In this document: positions 1-8,349 of the stretch, one piece after another
Layout: every line of letters starts with the position of its first letter
Position numbering within the stretch: position 1 is the stretch's first letter
NCBI RefSeq assembly: GCF_900101125.1
Contig: NZ_FNFL01000004.1
Coordinates: 178,527 to 242,526, forward strand
DNA: 64,000 bases
Source of the DNA: Sediminibacillus albus
GTDB taxonomy: Bacteria > Bacillota > Bacilli > Bacillales > Amphibacillaceae
Reading direction: 5' to 3'
Made by a program: the position numbers and the translations under genes
Notes under the pieces: model-generated
Told to the model about the DNA's origin: nothing
Database searches by the model: none
Seen by the model: the letters and a program-made list of their open reading frames with translations, nothing else

Positions 1-495
1 TACCCACTCCGGCAATTCGCGGAAGGTTTCGATATCTGGCCGAATCGCTCCACGGAAGTGGCCAAGATCATACTCATAATCATTACGAGCGTCAAGGACG
101 ACGGTGTTATCATCTTTCATTGCCTCATAAAACTCTTGTGGGCTAAGGTAATTGCCAGTTACCTCTTTTGGATTGATATCGTCTTCCAGCCGGAGTGTCA
201 CAAGCTCAGGACGCGGGCGTACGTGCATCTTTTTGAAGGCATGTCCCTCTGATTCATCAACCTTGAAAGTCATGTCGGCAAAGCGAGGATCATTATGCAT
301 GTCTTCCATATATTTATTGGTTTGTTCCACTGTCCCTGAAACTGTTCCATTAATGCCTTCTTCTGCAACCAAAATACGGCCTTTCAGCCCCAAATCTTTA
401 CAGTATTTTAGGTGCTCATCGGCAAATGCTTCAGGATCCTCCATATGAACGTAATTATAATACAATAATACTTGAAATTTTTCTTTGCTCTCCAT
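1..495 (-). CDS. trhO: tRNA uridine(34) hydroxylase (rhodanese family), partial
   Basis: This gene runs off the left edge, leaving the first 165 residues of a protein that is usually about 320 long. The start [16 protein letters not shown] and the segment [20 protein letters not shown] are typical of the YceA/TrhO family, which hydroxylates uridine 34 of tRNAs in an oxygen-dependent step of wobble modification. The visible part is the N-terminal ferredoxin-like domain and the opening of the rhodanese domain ([19 protein letters not shown], about 130-150). The catalytic cysteine loop lies outside the window. The ATG at 495 follows an A-rich stretch with only a weak GGTGG ribosome binding site. 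Confidence 0.9.
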   Translation of the reverse strand, partial: MESKEKFQVLLYYNYVHMEDPEAFADEHLKYCKDLGLKGRILVAEEGINGTVSGTVEQTNKYMEDMHNDPRFADMTFKVDESEGHAFKKMHVRPRPELVTLRLEDDINPKEVTGNYLSPQEFYEAMKDDNTVVLDARNDYEYDLGHFRGAIRPDIETFRELPEWV

Positions 496-761
496 TTTTT
501 TAACCACCTATCAATTCATATTTGCAAGATATAAATGTATTAGGCAGATGTATTCTTTTATACTCTTGCAAGAAGTTATTTTACCACGATTGAAACAAAA
601 ATAACAAGTCGTTATTACTATCCCTAATAACCAGTTATCCCATGTGAAAATGTTATGGTTAAAAACGTAAAACGGCCCTGTGTGAATGCATCGATAAACG
701 GTAAAGATTAAATGGGAATGCAGGGTAAATTAGTTAAATTTCAAAAAAATCATGTATGCTC
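496..761. other. Intergenic region trhO/cspD
   Basis: The divergent spacer between trhO and the cold-shock gene is AT-rich. It has no open frame with a ribosome binding site and no strong hairpin. It must hold the trhO promoter, but I cannot assign its boxes with confidence. Confidence 0.5.
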
Positions 762-790
762 TTGCATTGTTTTGGAAAAAGTAGTAAAAT
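762..790 (+). promoter_or_regulatory. Sigma-A promoter of cspD
   Basis: TTGCAT (762-767) and TAAAAT (785-790) are separated by 17 bp. Transcription would begin near 797, giving a 5' leader of about 115 nt before the cold-shock ORF. Leaders of this length are typical of cold-shock mRNAs and often fold in a temperature-dependent way. Confidence 0.7.
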
Positions 791-911
791 GAAACAGTAA
801 TAAGAAATTGTTGGTTGAATATTTCTTTACGATCTCTTTAACAATAAGGTGATGTAAAGGTAATATCTTGATCCAATTACTTTATACTTTATTGTAAGGA
901 GGTCATTTAAT

Positions 912-1109
912 ATGACAGGAAAAGTAAAATGGTTTAACGCAGACAAAGGTTTTGGATTTATCGAGCGTGAAGATGGGGACGATGTTTTCGTTCATTTCTC
1001 TGCTATCCAAACTGAAGGTTTCAAGACTCTTGAAGAAGGTCAAGAAGTTGAATTTGAAATCGTAGAAGGTAACCGCGGGCCACAAGCGTCTAACGTTAGC
1101 CCTCTATAA
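912..1109 (+). CDS. cspD: Cold-shock protein, CspD-like
   Basis: This 65-residue single OB-fold protein binds single-stranded RNA and DNA and acts as an RNA chaperone. RNP1 (KGFGFI, residues 12-17) and RNP2 (VFVHF, 25-29) are intact, as is the C-terminal [11 protein letters not shown] found in Bacillus CspB/CspD. The length matches the family. The ATG at 912 follows an AAGGAGG site at about 897-903. The gene is a single transcription unit, with a sigma-A promoter, a long leader, and a terminator 20 bp after the stop. Distinguishing CspB, CspC and CspD by eye is uncertain; the [10 protein letters not shown] stretch favours CspD. Confidence 0.95.
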   Translation: MTGKVKWFNADKGFGFIEREDGDDVFVHFSAIQTEGFKTLEEGQEVEFEIVEGNRGPQASNVSPL

Positions 1110-1128
1110 TATAAACGACAAATAAAGT

Positions 1129-1160
1129 TGGTGCATCTCTTTACGGGATGCACCTTTTTT
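1129..1160 (+). terminator. Intrinsic terminator of cspD
   Basis: GGTGCATC pairs with GATGCACC around a short loop and is followed by six T residues. Confidence 0.9.
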
Positions 1161-1241
1161 GTGTTTCTGCAAGCCCGTTAAACATAAACCAAACAGCCGG
1201 TGGTGTATAATAGGCATAACAAACTTAAGGTGGGGATTTCA

Positions 1242-1919
1242 GTGAAACAGTCTTTTAATTGGCATCAGGAAGCAGAAAAACAATGGAACGAACGTGCTTC
1301 ATTTTGGAATGAAAACAGCAGGCAAATGTGGGACAATGGCAGCAGGAAAACAATTATACCTTTTATAAGCAAGCACGTCAGGAAAGAGGCTTCTATATTA
1401 GATGTCGGCTGCGGGGATGGTTATGGATCCTATAAACTGTGGCAGGCTGGTTATGCTGTAACAGGAGTAGACTTAGCGCCGGAAATGATACATAAGGCAA
1501 ACAGGTTAGCGAACAATCGCTTGATGTTTCAGCAAGCAGATGTCATCCAGCTCTCTTTTGCTGATGAATCTTTTGATGGTATTATGGCTATAAATTCACT
1601 GGAATGGACCGAGCATCCGGCTCAAGCTTTACATGAACTGGACAGAATTTTAAAAAAAGGCGGATTAGCCTGCGTAGGTCTATTAGGACCGACGGCTGGT
1701 CCGAGAAATAACAGTTACCCCCGATTAAAAGGGGGGAAAGCAATTTGTAATACAATGATGCCATGGGAACTGCAAAAGTTAGTTGATGAACTCGGCTGGC
1801 AAACAATTGATGGGCAGGGAGTTTATAAACAGGAAGTCGATCAAGCACAGGTCGAAAGACTTCCTTTGGAATTAAAACAGGCGCTTACTTTTATGTGGTT
1901 ATTCATGTTTCGAAAATGA
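1242..1919 (+). CDS. Class I SAM-dependent methyltransferase
   Basis: This 225-residue protein has a Rossmann-type methyltransferase fold. Motif I is ILDVGCGDGYG (about 52-62), followed by an acidic residue in GVDLAPEM and by LKKGGLACVG as motif III. The substrate is not recognisable, although the N-terminal WHQEAEKQWNERASFWNENS recurs in small-molecule methyltransferases. The open frame could extend to a GTG at 1200. The GTG at 1242 is preferred because AAGGTGGGG lies 5 nt before it, and because a TATAAT at 1205-1210 would start transcription after 1200. A small unknown gene follows directly, so the two are probably cotranscribed. Confidence 0.85.
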   Translation: MKQSFNWHQEAEKQWNERASFWNENSRQMWDNGSRKTIIPFISKHVRKEASILDVGCGDGYGSYKLWQAGYAVTGVDLAPEMIHKANRLANNRLMFQQADVIQLSFADESFDGIMAINSLEWTEHPAQALHELDRILKKGGLACVGLLGPTAGPRNNSYPRLKGGKAICNTMMPWELQKLVDELGWQTIDGQGVYKQEVDQAQVERLPLELKQALTFMWLFMFRK

Positions 1920-1932
1920 GGGGTTGTTGAAA

Positions 1933-2244
1933 ATGGAAAGAAACGAAATGGAACAAAAAATTATTGATCAATATCGGCAGGATGAAAATATGATGATTTT
2001 GGTTTTTGCTCAATGGTGTGTGAATCATGGGCTTAATCCGGAGGAATTGTATCATGAAGCATATCCCCAACAAGGCAAAAATCTAGAATTGGAAAAGACT
2101 TTGGAACTAACCGTACCGAAACAGGAATCGCAGGAGATTCCTTATGATACGGTACTGAGCGTTTTACAATTATTCGGCAATGATGACTTGGCTTTTATTG
2201 TGGCAAGGGAAATGGACAAGATAAATAAAAGAAAGGACGATTGA
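1933..2244 (+). CDS. Hypothetical small protein
   Basis: This 103-residue, acidic, soluble protein has no signal peptide or membrane segment, and I do not recognise the family. It is predicted to be largely helical; the C-terminal half (TVLSVLQLFGNDDLAFIVAREMDKI) looks like a short helical repeat. The ATG at 1933 is chosen over in-frame TTGs at 1924 and 1927, because GAGGGG at 1918-1923 is then at a normal distance. The ribosome binding site overlaps the stop of the methyltransferase, so translation is probably coupled. Confidence 0.7.
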   Translation: MERNEMEQKIIDQYRQDENMMILVFAQWCVNHGLNPEELYHEAYPQQGKNLELEKTLELTVPKQESQEIPYDTVLSVLQLFGNDDLAFIVAREMDKINKRKDD

Positions 2245-2364
2245 CCCTTGTCGATTATTTATGGTCAGCTACATGAACCCATTTCAATTGCTGCTGGCCA
2301 AAGAGGGTGGGTTGTTTAAAGATCTGGGAGCCGCCCGCCGTACTAGCGGCTATTTCCCGCATTA

Positions 2365-3240
2365 TTATTTAAACAATTTGATGAGAGCTTGGGTACCGCT
2401 GTTTTCTTCACCGTCTTCGGCAAGTTTTTGATAAAGAGATAGAGAAAGCTTTAACCCGGGTGTCAGCAGTCCCATCTCCTCTGCTGATTCCAAGGCGATT
2501 TTCATATCTTTAATAAAATGCTTTACATAAAAGCCGGGATCATAATTATCAGCAATCATGCGCGGGGCAAGATTGCTGAGCGACCAGCTGCCAGCAGCCC
2601 CTGTCGATATGCTGTTTAATACCCGTTCCGGATCCAATCCTGCTCTTTCAGCATAAGTGATGGATTCACATACACCAATCATGTTGGAAGCAATGGTAAT
2701 TTGGTTGCTCATTTTTGTATGCTGTCCAGCCCCTGCGCCACCTTGGTAGACGACATTCTCCCCCAATGTCTCTAAGATAGGCAGTACTTCCTGATAGGCA
2801 GTCTCTGCACCTCCTGCCATAATAGCTAGCGTCCCGTTTCGCGCTCCAACATCTCCGCCTGAGACGGGAGCGTCCAGGGAGTAAATATGATGTTTTGTGG
2901 CTTGTTGGCTGATTTCTTCAGCTAACTTCGGTTTTGAAGTCGTCATATCGATTACATAACTGCCTGGTTTAGCATTCGCGAGGATGCCGCCATCGCCAAA
3001 GTATAGTTCTTCGACATCATGCGGATAGCCGACAATAGTAATCACAACATCTGAACCTGCCGCTAGTTCAGCTGCGGTTTGTTTCCATGCTGCCCCCTTC
3101 TTCAATAAATCCTCCGCTTTCTCTTTCGTTCTCGTATAAATATTTAAGCGATAGCCTGCTTTCATAAGATTAGCAGCCATACTTTTTCCCATTACTCCAG
3201 TGCCGATAAAACCAATTACGGTATCTTTTGTGAGAGCCAA
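2365..3240 (-). CDS. NAD(P)-dependent 3-hydroxyisobutyrate dehydrogenase-like protein
   Basis: This 291-residue beta-hydroxyacid dehydrogenase begins with the Rossmann motif IGFIGTGVMGKSMAANL. It carries the family signature DAPVSGGDVGARNGTLA (about residues 115-131) and the catalytic lysine context GAGQHTKMSNQ. Members reduce or oxidise small beta-hydroxy acids such as hydroxyisobutyrate, tartronate semialdehyde or succinic semialdehyde; the substrate is not predictable here. The open frame extends 57 codons upstream, but the TTG at 3240 is the likely start. It has AAGGAGG just before it and gives the usual family length, whereas the upstream residues are low-complexity and unlike the family. 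Confidence 0.88.
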   Translation of the reverse strand: MALTKDTVIGFIGTGVMGKSMAANLMKAGYRLNIYTRTKEKAEDLLKKGAAWKQTAAELAAGSDVVITIVGYPHDVEELYFGDGGILANAKPGSYVIDMTTSKPKLAEEISQQATKHHIYSLDAPVSGGDVGARNGTLAIMAGGAETAYQEVLPILETLGENVVYQGGAGAGQHTKMSNQITIASNMIGVCESITYAERAGLDPERVLNSISTGAAGSWSLSNLAPRMIADNYDPGFYVKHFIKDMKIALESAEEMGLLTPGLKLSLSLYQKLAEDGEENSGTQALIKLFK

Positions 3241-3499
3241 AACCACTCCTCCTTTCTTTGTGCTACATCCACTATTTTCGACATCTTTCCTTAAAATCCT
3301 TGTCAGGGAATAAGTGAAAATTCGCCAAAAAAATTTTCGGGCATTAATTACCGCAGTATCACGGGCTTTTTTAAGTAAGAAGAAAAAATAAGGGAAATAA
3401 TTGGTTTGCAAGAAAAAAATGATTATGATAAAGTCATAATTAATACAATATATTGTTATTCAATTAAAAACAAACACTATATGTAGTTTATATGCGAGT

Positions 3500-3690
3500 A
3501 AAGGTGACATCTTTGTCTGAAAAGGGAATCCGGTGAAAATCCGGAACTGTCCCCGCAACTGTAAGTGTGGACGAAAGAGAATTTCCACTAAATCGATCAG
3601 CTTTCCGGCGGCGATTTGGGAAGGTCTTTAGTAGGCTGAAGCACAAGTCAGGAGACCTGCCTCTGCTTGCGTGTTTCATTTCTTCGGGGA
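3500..3690 (+). ncRNA. Cobalamin (B12) riboswitch aptamer
   Basis: The conserved core is present in order: AAAAGGGAATCCGGTG near 3520-3535, then ATCCGGAACTGTCCCCGC, then ACTGTAA, and finally the B12-box-like CACAAGTCAGGAGACCTGCC (about 3641-3660). The RNA lies in the leader of nrdAB, with a terminator hairpin between aptamer and gene. Adenosylcobalamin is expected to favour termination and so switch off the B12-independent reductase. Confidence 0.93.
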
Positions 3691-3763
3691 CTGGGGGATG
3701 AAAACGATAGACCAAGATATAGAGGTATTTTCTCATTCTATAACTGATTTCTGTCGTTTTCTG

Positions 3764-3795
3764 TCCGCTCATGTCACTCATGGGCGGATTTTTTT
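3764..3795 (+). terminator. Riboswitch expression platform terminator
   Basis: TCCGCTCATG (3764-3773) pairs with CATGGGCGGA (3779-3788), with one G-U pair, followed by seven T residues. It ends 50 nt before the nrdA start, as expected for a transcriptional OFF switch. Confidence 0.85.
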
Positions 3796-3845
3796 CTGTC
3801 TAAATTAAGCTGTCGCGTTGGATAAAGAAGAGGAGGAAAACAATT

Positions 3846-6098
3846 ATGATGGAAACAGAAGTACAAACAAGCAATTGGAAAACCAGCATACAAAAACTTT
3901 TAGGTGAGAGGTTTCCTGAGATGGATATAGAGTCATTGCTTCAGCATGGCGAAAAGGTACTTGAGCAGAAGCCATGGTTATCTGATGAAGAATGGGTCCA
4001 TCAATTGATCTTGGAGGCATTGGCTTACTTAGATGAAAATGAACCTAATTGGACGTATGTCGCCTCTGCTTTATACTTAGAAATACTATACAAACAGGCT
4101 TCTATCAATAGGGGATACGATTCTAACCAAAAATACGGCGCTTTTATAGACTTAGTTACTCATTTAACTAATATTGGCATTTATCATCCAGGGCTTCTAG
4201 ATACGTACTCTAAACAGGAAATATCGGAATTAGCCAAGGAAATTGATCCTGAAAAAGATGCTATGTTTACCTATATTGGGCTGCGGACCCTTGCAGACCG
4301 TTATATCGCTAAGGATTATCAAGGGGAAGTATTTGAGCTTCCACAAGAGCGGTTTATGATTATTTGCATGACATTAATGAAAAACGAGCCAAAGCAAAAG
4401 CGTGTATCCTTAGTAAAAGAAGCCTATTGGGCATTAAGTAATTTATATATGACGGTTGCTACTCCGACGCTTTCTAATGCGGGGAAGAGCTATGGCCAGT
4501 TATCAAGCTGTTTCATCGATACAGTGGATGACAGTTTGCAGGGAATATTTGATAGTAATACCGACATCGCTAACCTTTCTAAAAATGGCGGAGGGATTGG
4601 CGTTTATTTAGGCAAAATCCGAAGCAGAGGCAGTGCTATTAAAGGGTTTAACGGAGCATCCTCCGGAGTATTGCCATGGATGAAACAGCTAAACAACACG
4701 GCTGTCAGCGTTGATCAGCTCGGACAGCGTAAAGGCGCTATTTGTGTTTATCTTGATATATGGCATAAAGATATTTCTTCATTTTTGGATGCAAAATTGA
4801 ACAATGGGGACGAGCGTTACCGGACACACGATTTATTCACAGGCATTTGCCTGCCGGATTTATTTATGGAACAAGTCCAAGCCAGGGAAAACTGGTACTT
4901 GTTTGATCCTCATGAAGTTAGAAGAGTGATGGGTTACTCTTTGGAAGATTACTATGATGAAGAAAAAGGCAGCGGAAGTTTCCGGCAGAAGTACTGGGAA
5001 TGTGTCGCCCATCCGGATTTAACCAAGGAAGAAGTGCCGGCCATTGATATTATGAAACGGGTGTTGAAAAGCCAATTGGAGACTGGCGGACCATTTATGT
5101 TTTACCGTGATGAAGTAAACCGCCACAATCCAAATAGTCATCTGGGCATGGTATATTCCAGTAACTTATGCACGGAAATCACCCAAAATCAAAGCCCAAC
5201 CATTGTAACAGAACAACAGACTGTTGACGGTGCAATTGTCATTAATAAACAACCAGGAGATTTTGTAGTATGCAATTTGTCCTCCATCCATCTTGGAAGA
5301 GCAGTAACTGAGGAAGTCCTTGAGCGGCTGATCCCAATCCAGGTGCGAATGCTGGACAACGTCATTGATTTGAATACCATTCCTGTATTACAAGCTCAGA
5401 TCACGAATCAAAAATACCGGGCAATTGGCCTTGGAACATTCGGCTGGCATCATTTGCTTGCTTTGAAAAAAATTAAATGGGAAAGCGATGAGGCTGTTGA
5501 ATATGCAGATAAACTTTATGAAAAAATCGCTTTTCTCACCATTAAATCAAGTATGGAACTTGCAAGTGAAAAGGGAGCTTGTGCGGCATTCGCCGGTTCT
5601 GATTGGGAAAATGGCCGGTATTTTGACCAGAAGGGTTATTCAGCTAAACAGGATACCCAAGTGGATTGGGCCAAGTTGAAAGAACAAGTGCAGGAAGTTG
5701 GCGTGCGCAACAGTTACTTGATGGCCGTTGCCCCGAACTCCTCGACTTCCTTGATTGCAGGAAGTACGGCAAGTATTGATCCTATTTTCCAAAAGTTTTA
5801 TTCGGAAGAAAAGAAGGATTATAAAATTCCTGTTACAGCTCCAGACTTAGATGCAGAAACCACTTGGTATTATAAGTCTGCTTACTTTGTGGACCAGCAC
5901 TGGAGCATTCAACAAAACGCAGCTAGGCAAAAGCATATTGACCAAAGCGTGTCCTTCAATATGTATGTGCCGAATACAGTTCAGGCAAAAGAGTTATTAG
6001 CGCTTCATATGGATGCTTGGAAATCCGGTCTTAAGACGACTTACTATTTACGCTCAACATCATCTGACTTAATTGATTGCGAATCATGTTCCAGCTAA
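3846..6098 (+). CDS. nrdA: Class Ia ribonucleotide reductase, alpha subunit
   Basis: This 750-residue catalytic subunit reduces ribonucleotides to deoxyribonucleotides. Active-site features visible are SSC (about 221), the glycine-rich NGGGIGVYLG (about 245), the thiyl-radical loop NLCTE (about 440), VCNLSS (about 475), the radical-transfer tyrosine pair in TTYYLR near the C-terminus, and a terminal CESC disulfide-shuttle motif. The N-terminal ~90 residues lack an obvious complete ATP-cone, so allosteric activity control may be absent or degenerate. AGGAGG lies 9 nt before the ATG. nrdB follows 16 nt downstream. A B12 riboswitch precedes the operon, and no nrdI is present nearby, which argues for class Ia rather than Ib. 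Confidence 0.93.
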   Translation: MMETEVQTSNWKTSIQKLLGERFPEMDIESLLQHGEKVLEQKPWLSDEEWVHQLILEALAYLDENEPNWTYVASALYLEILYKQASINRGYDSNQKYGAFIDLVTHLTNIGIYHPGLLDTYSKQEISELAKEIDPEKDAMFTYIGLRTLADRYIAKDYQGEVFELPQERFMIICMTLMKNEPKQKRVSLVKEAYWALSNLYMTVATPTLSNAGKSYGQLSSCFIDTVDDSLQGIFDSNTDIANLSKNGGGIGVYLGKIRSRGSAIKGFNGASSGVLPWMKQLNNTAVSVDQLGQRKGAICVYLDIWHKDISSFLDAKLNNGDERYRTHDLFTGICLPDLFMEQVQARENWYLFDPHEVRRVMGYSLEDYYDEEKGSGSFRQKYWECVAHPDLTKEEVPAIDIMKRVLKSQLETGGPFMFYRDEVNRHNPNSHLGMVYSSNLCTEITQNQSPTIVTEQQTVDGAIVINKQPGDFVVCNLSSIHLGRAVTEEVLERLIPIQVRMLDNVIDLNTIPVLQAQITNQKYRAIGLGTFGWHHLLALKKIKWESDEAVEYADKLYEKIAFLTIKSSMELASEKGACAAFAGSDWENGRYFDQKGYSAKQDTQVDWAKLKEQVQEVGVRNSYLMAVAPNSSTSLIAGSTASIDPIFQKFYSEEKKDYKIPVTAPDLDAETTWYYKSAYFVDQHWSIQQNAARQKHIDQSVSFNMYVPNTVQAKELLALHMDAWKSGLKTTYYLRSTSSDLIDCESCSS

Positions 6099-6114
6099 AG
6101 AAAGGGGAAAAAAT

Positions 6115-7158
6115 ATGACTGTATCTCTAAATAAACGTAAGCTAATGGATAAAACAGCTCCGAATAATTCAACAAGTATTATAAACGGTCAGAGTTCAAA
6201 TATACTCAATTGGGATGATGTGCGGTTTTCCTGGGCTTATCCCAAATATAAAAAAATGCTTTCGAATTTTTGGACCCCTTTTGAGATCAATATGTCCCAG
6301 GATATGAAGCATTTTCCCGAACTTTCTAAAGACGAAAAGGAAGCCTTTTTAAAAATAATTGGACTGCTGGCACTGCTTGATAGTATCCAAACAGACTATG
6401 CCGGCAAAGTTGCTGATTATTTAACAGACTCCAGTTTGAATGCCTTGATGATCATCCTGGCCCAGCAGGAGGTTATCCATAATCATTCCTACTCCTATGT
6501 CTTATCAAGCCTGGTTTCTAAGCAGAAACAAGACGAGGTCTTTGAATTTTGGCGGACAGAACCCATTTTGCAGAAGAGAAATGATTTTATAACAGATGGT
6601 TACCAGGCCTTTGCTGAACAACCAAGCATCGATAACTTGCTCAAATCCATTGTATTTGATGTTATTCTGGAAGGCTTGTTCTTTTACTCTGGATTTGCTT
6701 TCTTTTACCATCTGGCCAGGAACCAGAAAATGGTGGCAACATCGACAATGATTAATTACATCAATCGGGATGAACAACTCCACGTAGATTTATTTGTTCG
6801 TATCTACAAGGAAGTTTTAGCAGAAAATCCGGAATACAATACAAAAGAGTTAGAAACTTTTGTATATGACACTTTTAAGCAAGCAGCTCACTTGGAAATT
6901 GAATGGGCCCGGCATATTATCGGGAATAAAATAGACGGTATCTTACTGCAGGATGTAGAAGATTATATTAAGTTTTATGCCAACACAAGGTGTAAGCAGC
7001 TTGGCTATGAAAAGCCCTATCCGAACATAACCAAAAATCCATTGCGCTGGATAAAAGCTTATGAGGAAGTTGATTTAGGCAAATCCGACTTTTTCGAACA
7101 AAAATCAAGACAATATACGAAAGTGAATTATACAGATAACGGTTTTGATGATCTTTAA
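6115..7158 (+). CDS. nrdB: Class Ia ribonucleotide reductase, beta (radical) subunit
   Basis: This 347-residue ferritin-like subunit houses the di-iron/tyrosyl radical cofactor. Metal ligands are visible in LDSIQ, EVIHNHSY, EGLFFY and NRDEQLHVD. The tyrosine in EVIHNHSY sits at the position of the E. coli R2 radical tyrosine, so the radical Tyr is retained, unlike in class Ic enzymes. The frame is open from 6073, inside nrdA, but the ATG at 6115 is preferred. It follows AAAGAAAGGGG and the nrdA stop. The 3' end is followed within 50 nt by the hairpin end of repeat copy A. Confidence 0.92.
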   Translation: MTVSLNKRKLMDKTAPNNSTSIINGQSSNILNWDDVRFSWAYPKYKKMLSNFWTPFEINMSQDMKHFPELSKDEKEAFLKIIGLLALLDSIQTDYAGKVADYLTDSSLNALMIILAQQEVIHNHSYSYVLSSLVSKQKQDEVFEFWRTEPILQKRNDFITDGYQAFAEQPSIDNLLKSIVFDVILEGLFFYSGFAFFYHLARNQKMVATSTMINYINRDEQLHVDLFVRIYKEVLAENPEYNTKELETFVYDTFKQAAHLEIEWARHIIGNKIDGILLQDVEDYIKFYANTRCKQLGYEKPYPNITKNPLRWIKAYEEVDLGKSDFFEQKSRQYTKVNYTDNGFDDL

Positions 7159-7175
7159 AAAATGTGTGAGGGGCG

Positions 7176-7690
7176 AGATTGGGACAAAAGGATAGTGCCA
7201 AAGCAAAAATCGAACGATGATTCGAAATCCTTAGGATTCGAACTCGTTCGATTTTTCTTTTCGAATTTTAATAAGGTTGGGTGCTTAAACTTGTGCAGCA
7301 GCACACTTTGCTTTCCGTGGGCACGGCCTCAGCCTCCTTGAAAATTAAGGAGCTTTTTTGGCTGCGATGTTAGGGCTGTTGGTTGAAGACAGTACACAGA
7401 CTTTCAGTGGAGGAAATCCACGGAGACTCCTGCGGGAGAAAAGGCCTCGGTGAGACCCCGCAGAGCGCAAGCTCGAGGAGGCTCACCAACCGCCCGCGGA
7501 AAGCGTAGTGTATTTCCGCAGCGCAGTACGAATACTTATCTGATACTACTGTTAATCGCCATATATATTCCATTGCGTCATCAATCGAATGCTTAAAGAT
7601 GTCCTTTTAAAGCTTCCTGCGCTGTCATCGTTCGGTTATTGTAAGCGGATGTATGTTATGTCCCTACCTCGTTTTTTGGATGAAAAAGTA
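7176..7690 (+). repeat. Composite intergenic repeat, copy A
   Basis: This stretch holds no credible gene but matches copies B (10470-10950) and, inverted, C (22081-22575). In order it carries: a palindromic hairpin (7205-7256), a GGTTGGGTGCTTAAACTTG-type segment, a divergent half-core (about 7312-7352, CACGGCCTCAGCCTCC), an 87-nt canonical core on the minus strand (7419-7505), and a tail shared with copy B (GCGTCATCAATCGAA to GGATGTATGTTATG). The outer borders are approximate. Confidence 0.85.
7205..7260 (+). terminator. Hairpin of repeat copy A, probable nrdAB terminator
   Basis: AAAAATCGAACG (7205-7216) pairs with CGTTCGATTTTT (7245-7256), with a further TTCGAA pair inside. It is followed by a T-rich run and lies about 47 nt after the nrdB stop. 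Confidence 0.7.
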
Positions 7691-7782
7691 TTGGATACTT
7701 TACAGAAATGGTCGGCTGCCTAAAATAAATACTATACGTATAAACAAAGCTGCTGGCAGCACGCTATTTAAGGAGGCATTTG

Positions 7783-8229
7783 ATGAGCTGGAAGCTAAAA
7801 ACATTCAAACAACTGAACCCAGAAGAGCTTTATGCCATTATTCAGACAAGAATCGATGTATTTGTAGTTGAACAAAACTGTCCTTACCGTGAACTCGATG
7901 GCCATGATAAACAGGCTGTTCATTTACTTTACGCAGAAAACGGCACAATTATAGCTTATGCCCGTCTCCTTCCTCGCGAAACAGTTTATCCACAGGCATC
8001 TATCGGCCGGGTGTTGGTACATGGTCAGCACCGGAAAAAAGGTTTCGCCAAAGCATTGCTGGGAAAATCTATTGAGTATATCGCTACAGAATGGAAGGAA
8101 AAGGAAATAAAAATCCAGGCACAAGCGTATTTGCGTAATTTTTATAGCTCCTTTGGCTTTAAAGCAATTTCCGGAATATACCTTGATGACGGCATTCCCC
8201 ACATAGATATGCAACTCGTTTTGAAGTAA
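7783..8229 (+). CDS. GNAT acetyltransferase, ElaA family
   Basis: This 148-residue protein matches the ElaA type of GCN5-related acetyltransferases. The start is MSWKLKTFKQLNPEELY, followed by RIDVFVVEQNCPYRELDGHD. The acetyl-CoA loop region is GRVLVHGQHRKKGFAKALL (about 81-99), and YLRNFYSSFGF lies near the end. The substrate is unknown for the family. The ATG at 7783 has AAGGAGG six bases upstream and is preferred to the overlapping TTG at 7780. The gene stands alone just downstream of repeat copy A. Confidence 0.85.
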   Translation: MSWKLKTFKQLNPEELYAIIQTRIDVFVVEQNCPYRELDGHDKQAVHLLYAENGTIIAYARLLPRETVYPQASIGRVLVHGQHRKKGFAKALLGKSIEYIATEWKEKEIKIQAQAYLRNFYSSFGFKAISGIYLDDGIPHIDMQLVLK

Positions 8230-8349
8230 ACAATAAAGGGAGAATTCTGCGCCTTAATTTCCAATATCTTTTCTGGTTGTGTGGTTGATCCAGTGGTTAT
8301 ACTAATAAATGCTCCGCCAAAGGTTTGGATTGTCAGGAGGCGATTGTTG

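Noticed and set aside
2365..3411. Longer 348-residue version of the dehydrogenase
   Set aside because: The first 57 codons precede the AAGGAGG site and are unlike the family; the TTG at 3240 fits better.
7176..7690. Insertion sequence or transposase at the repeat loci
   Set aside because: None of the three copies holds a transposase-like frame or clear target-site duplication that I could see.
7653..7871. 72-codon frame overlapping the ElaA-type gene
   Set aside because: It lies in repeat copy A and the 5' part of the acetyltransferase gene in another frame, has no good ribosome binding site and resembles no family.
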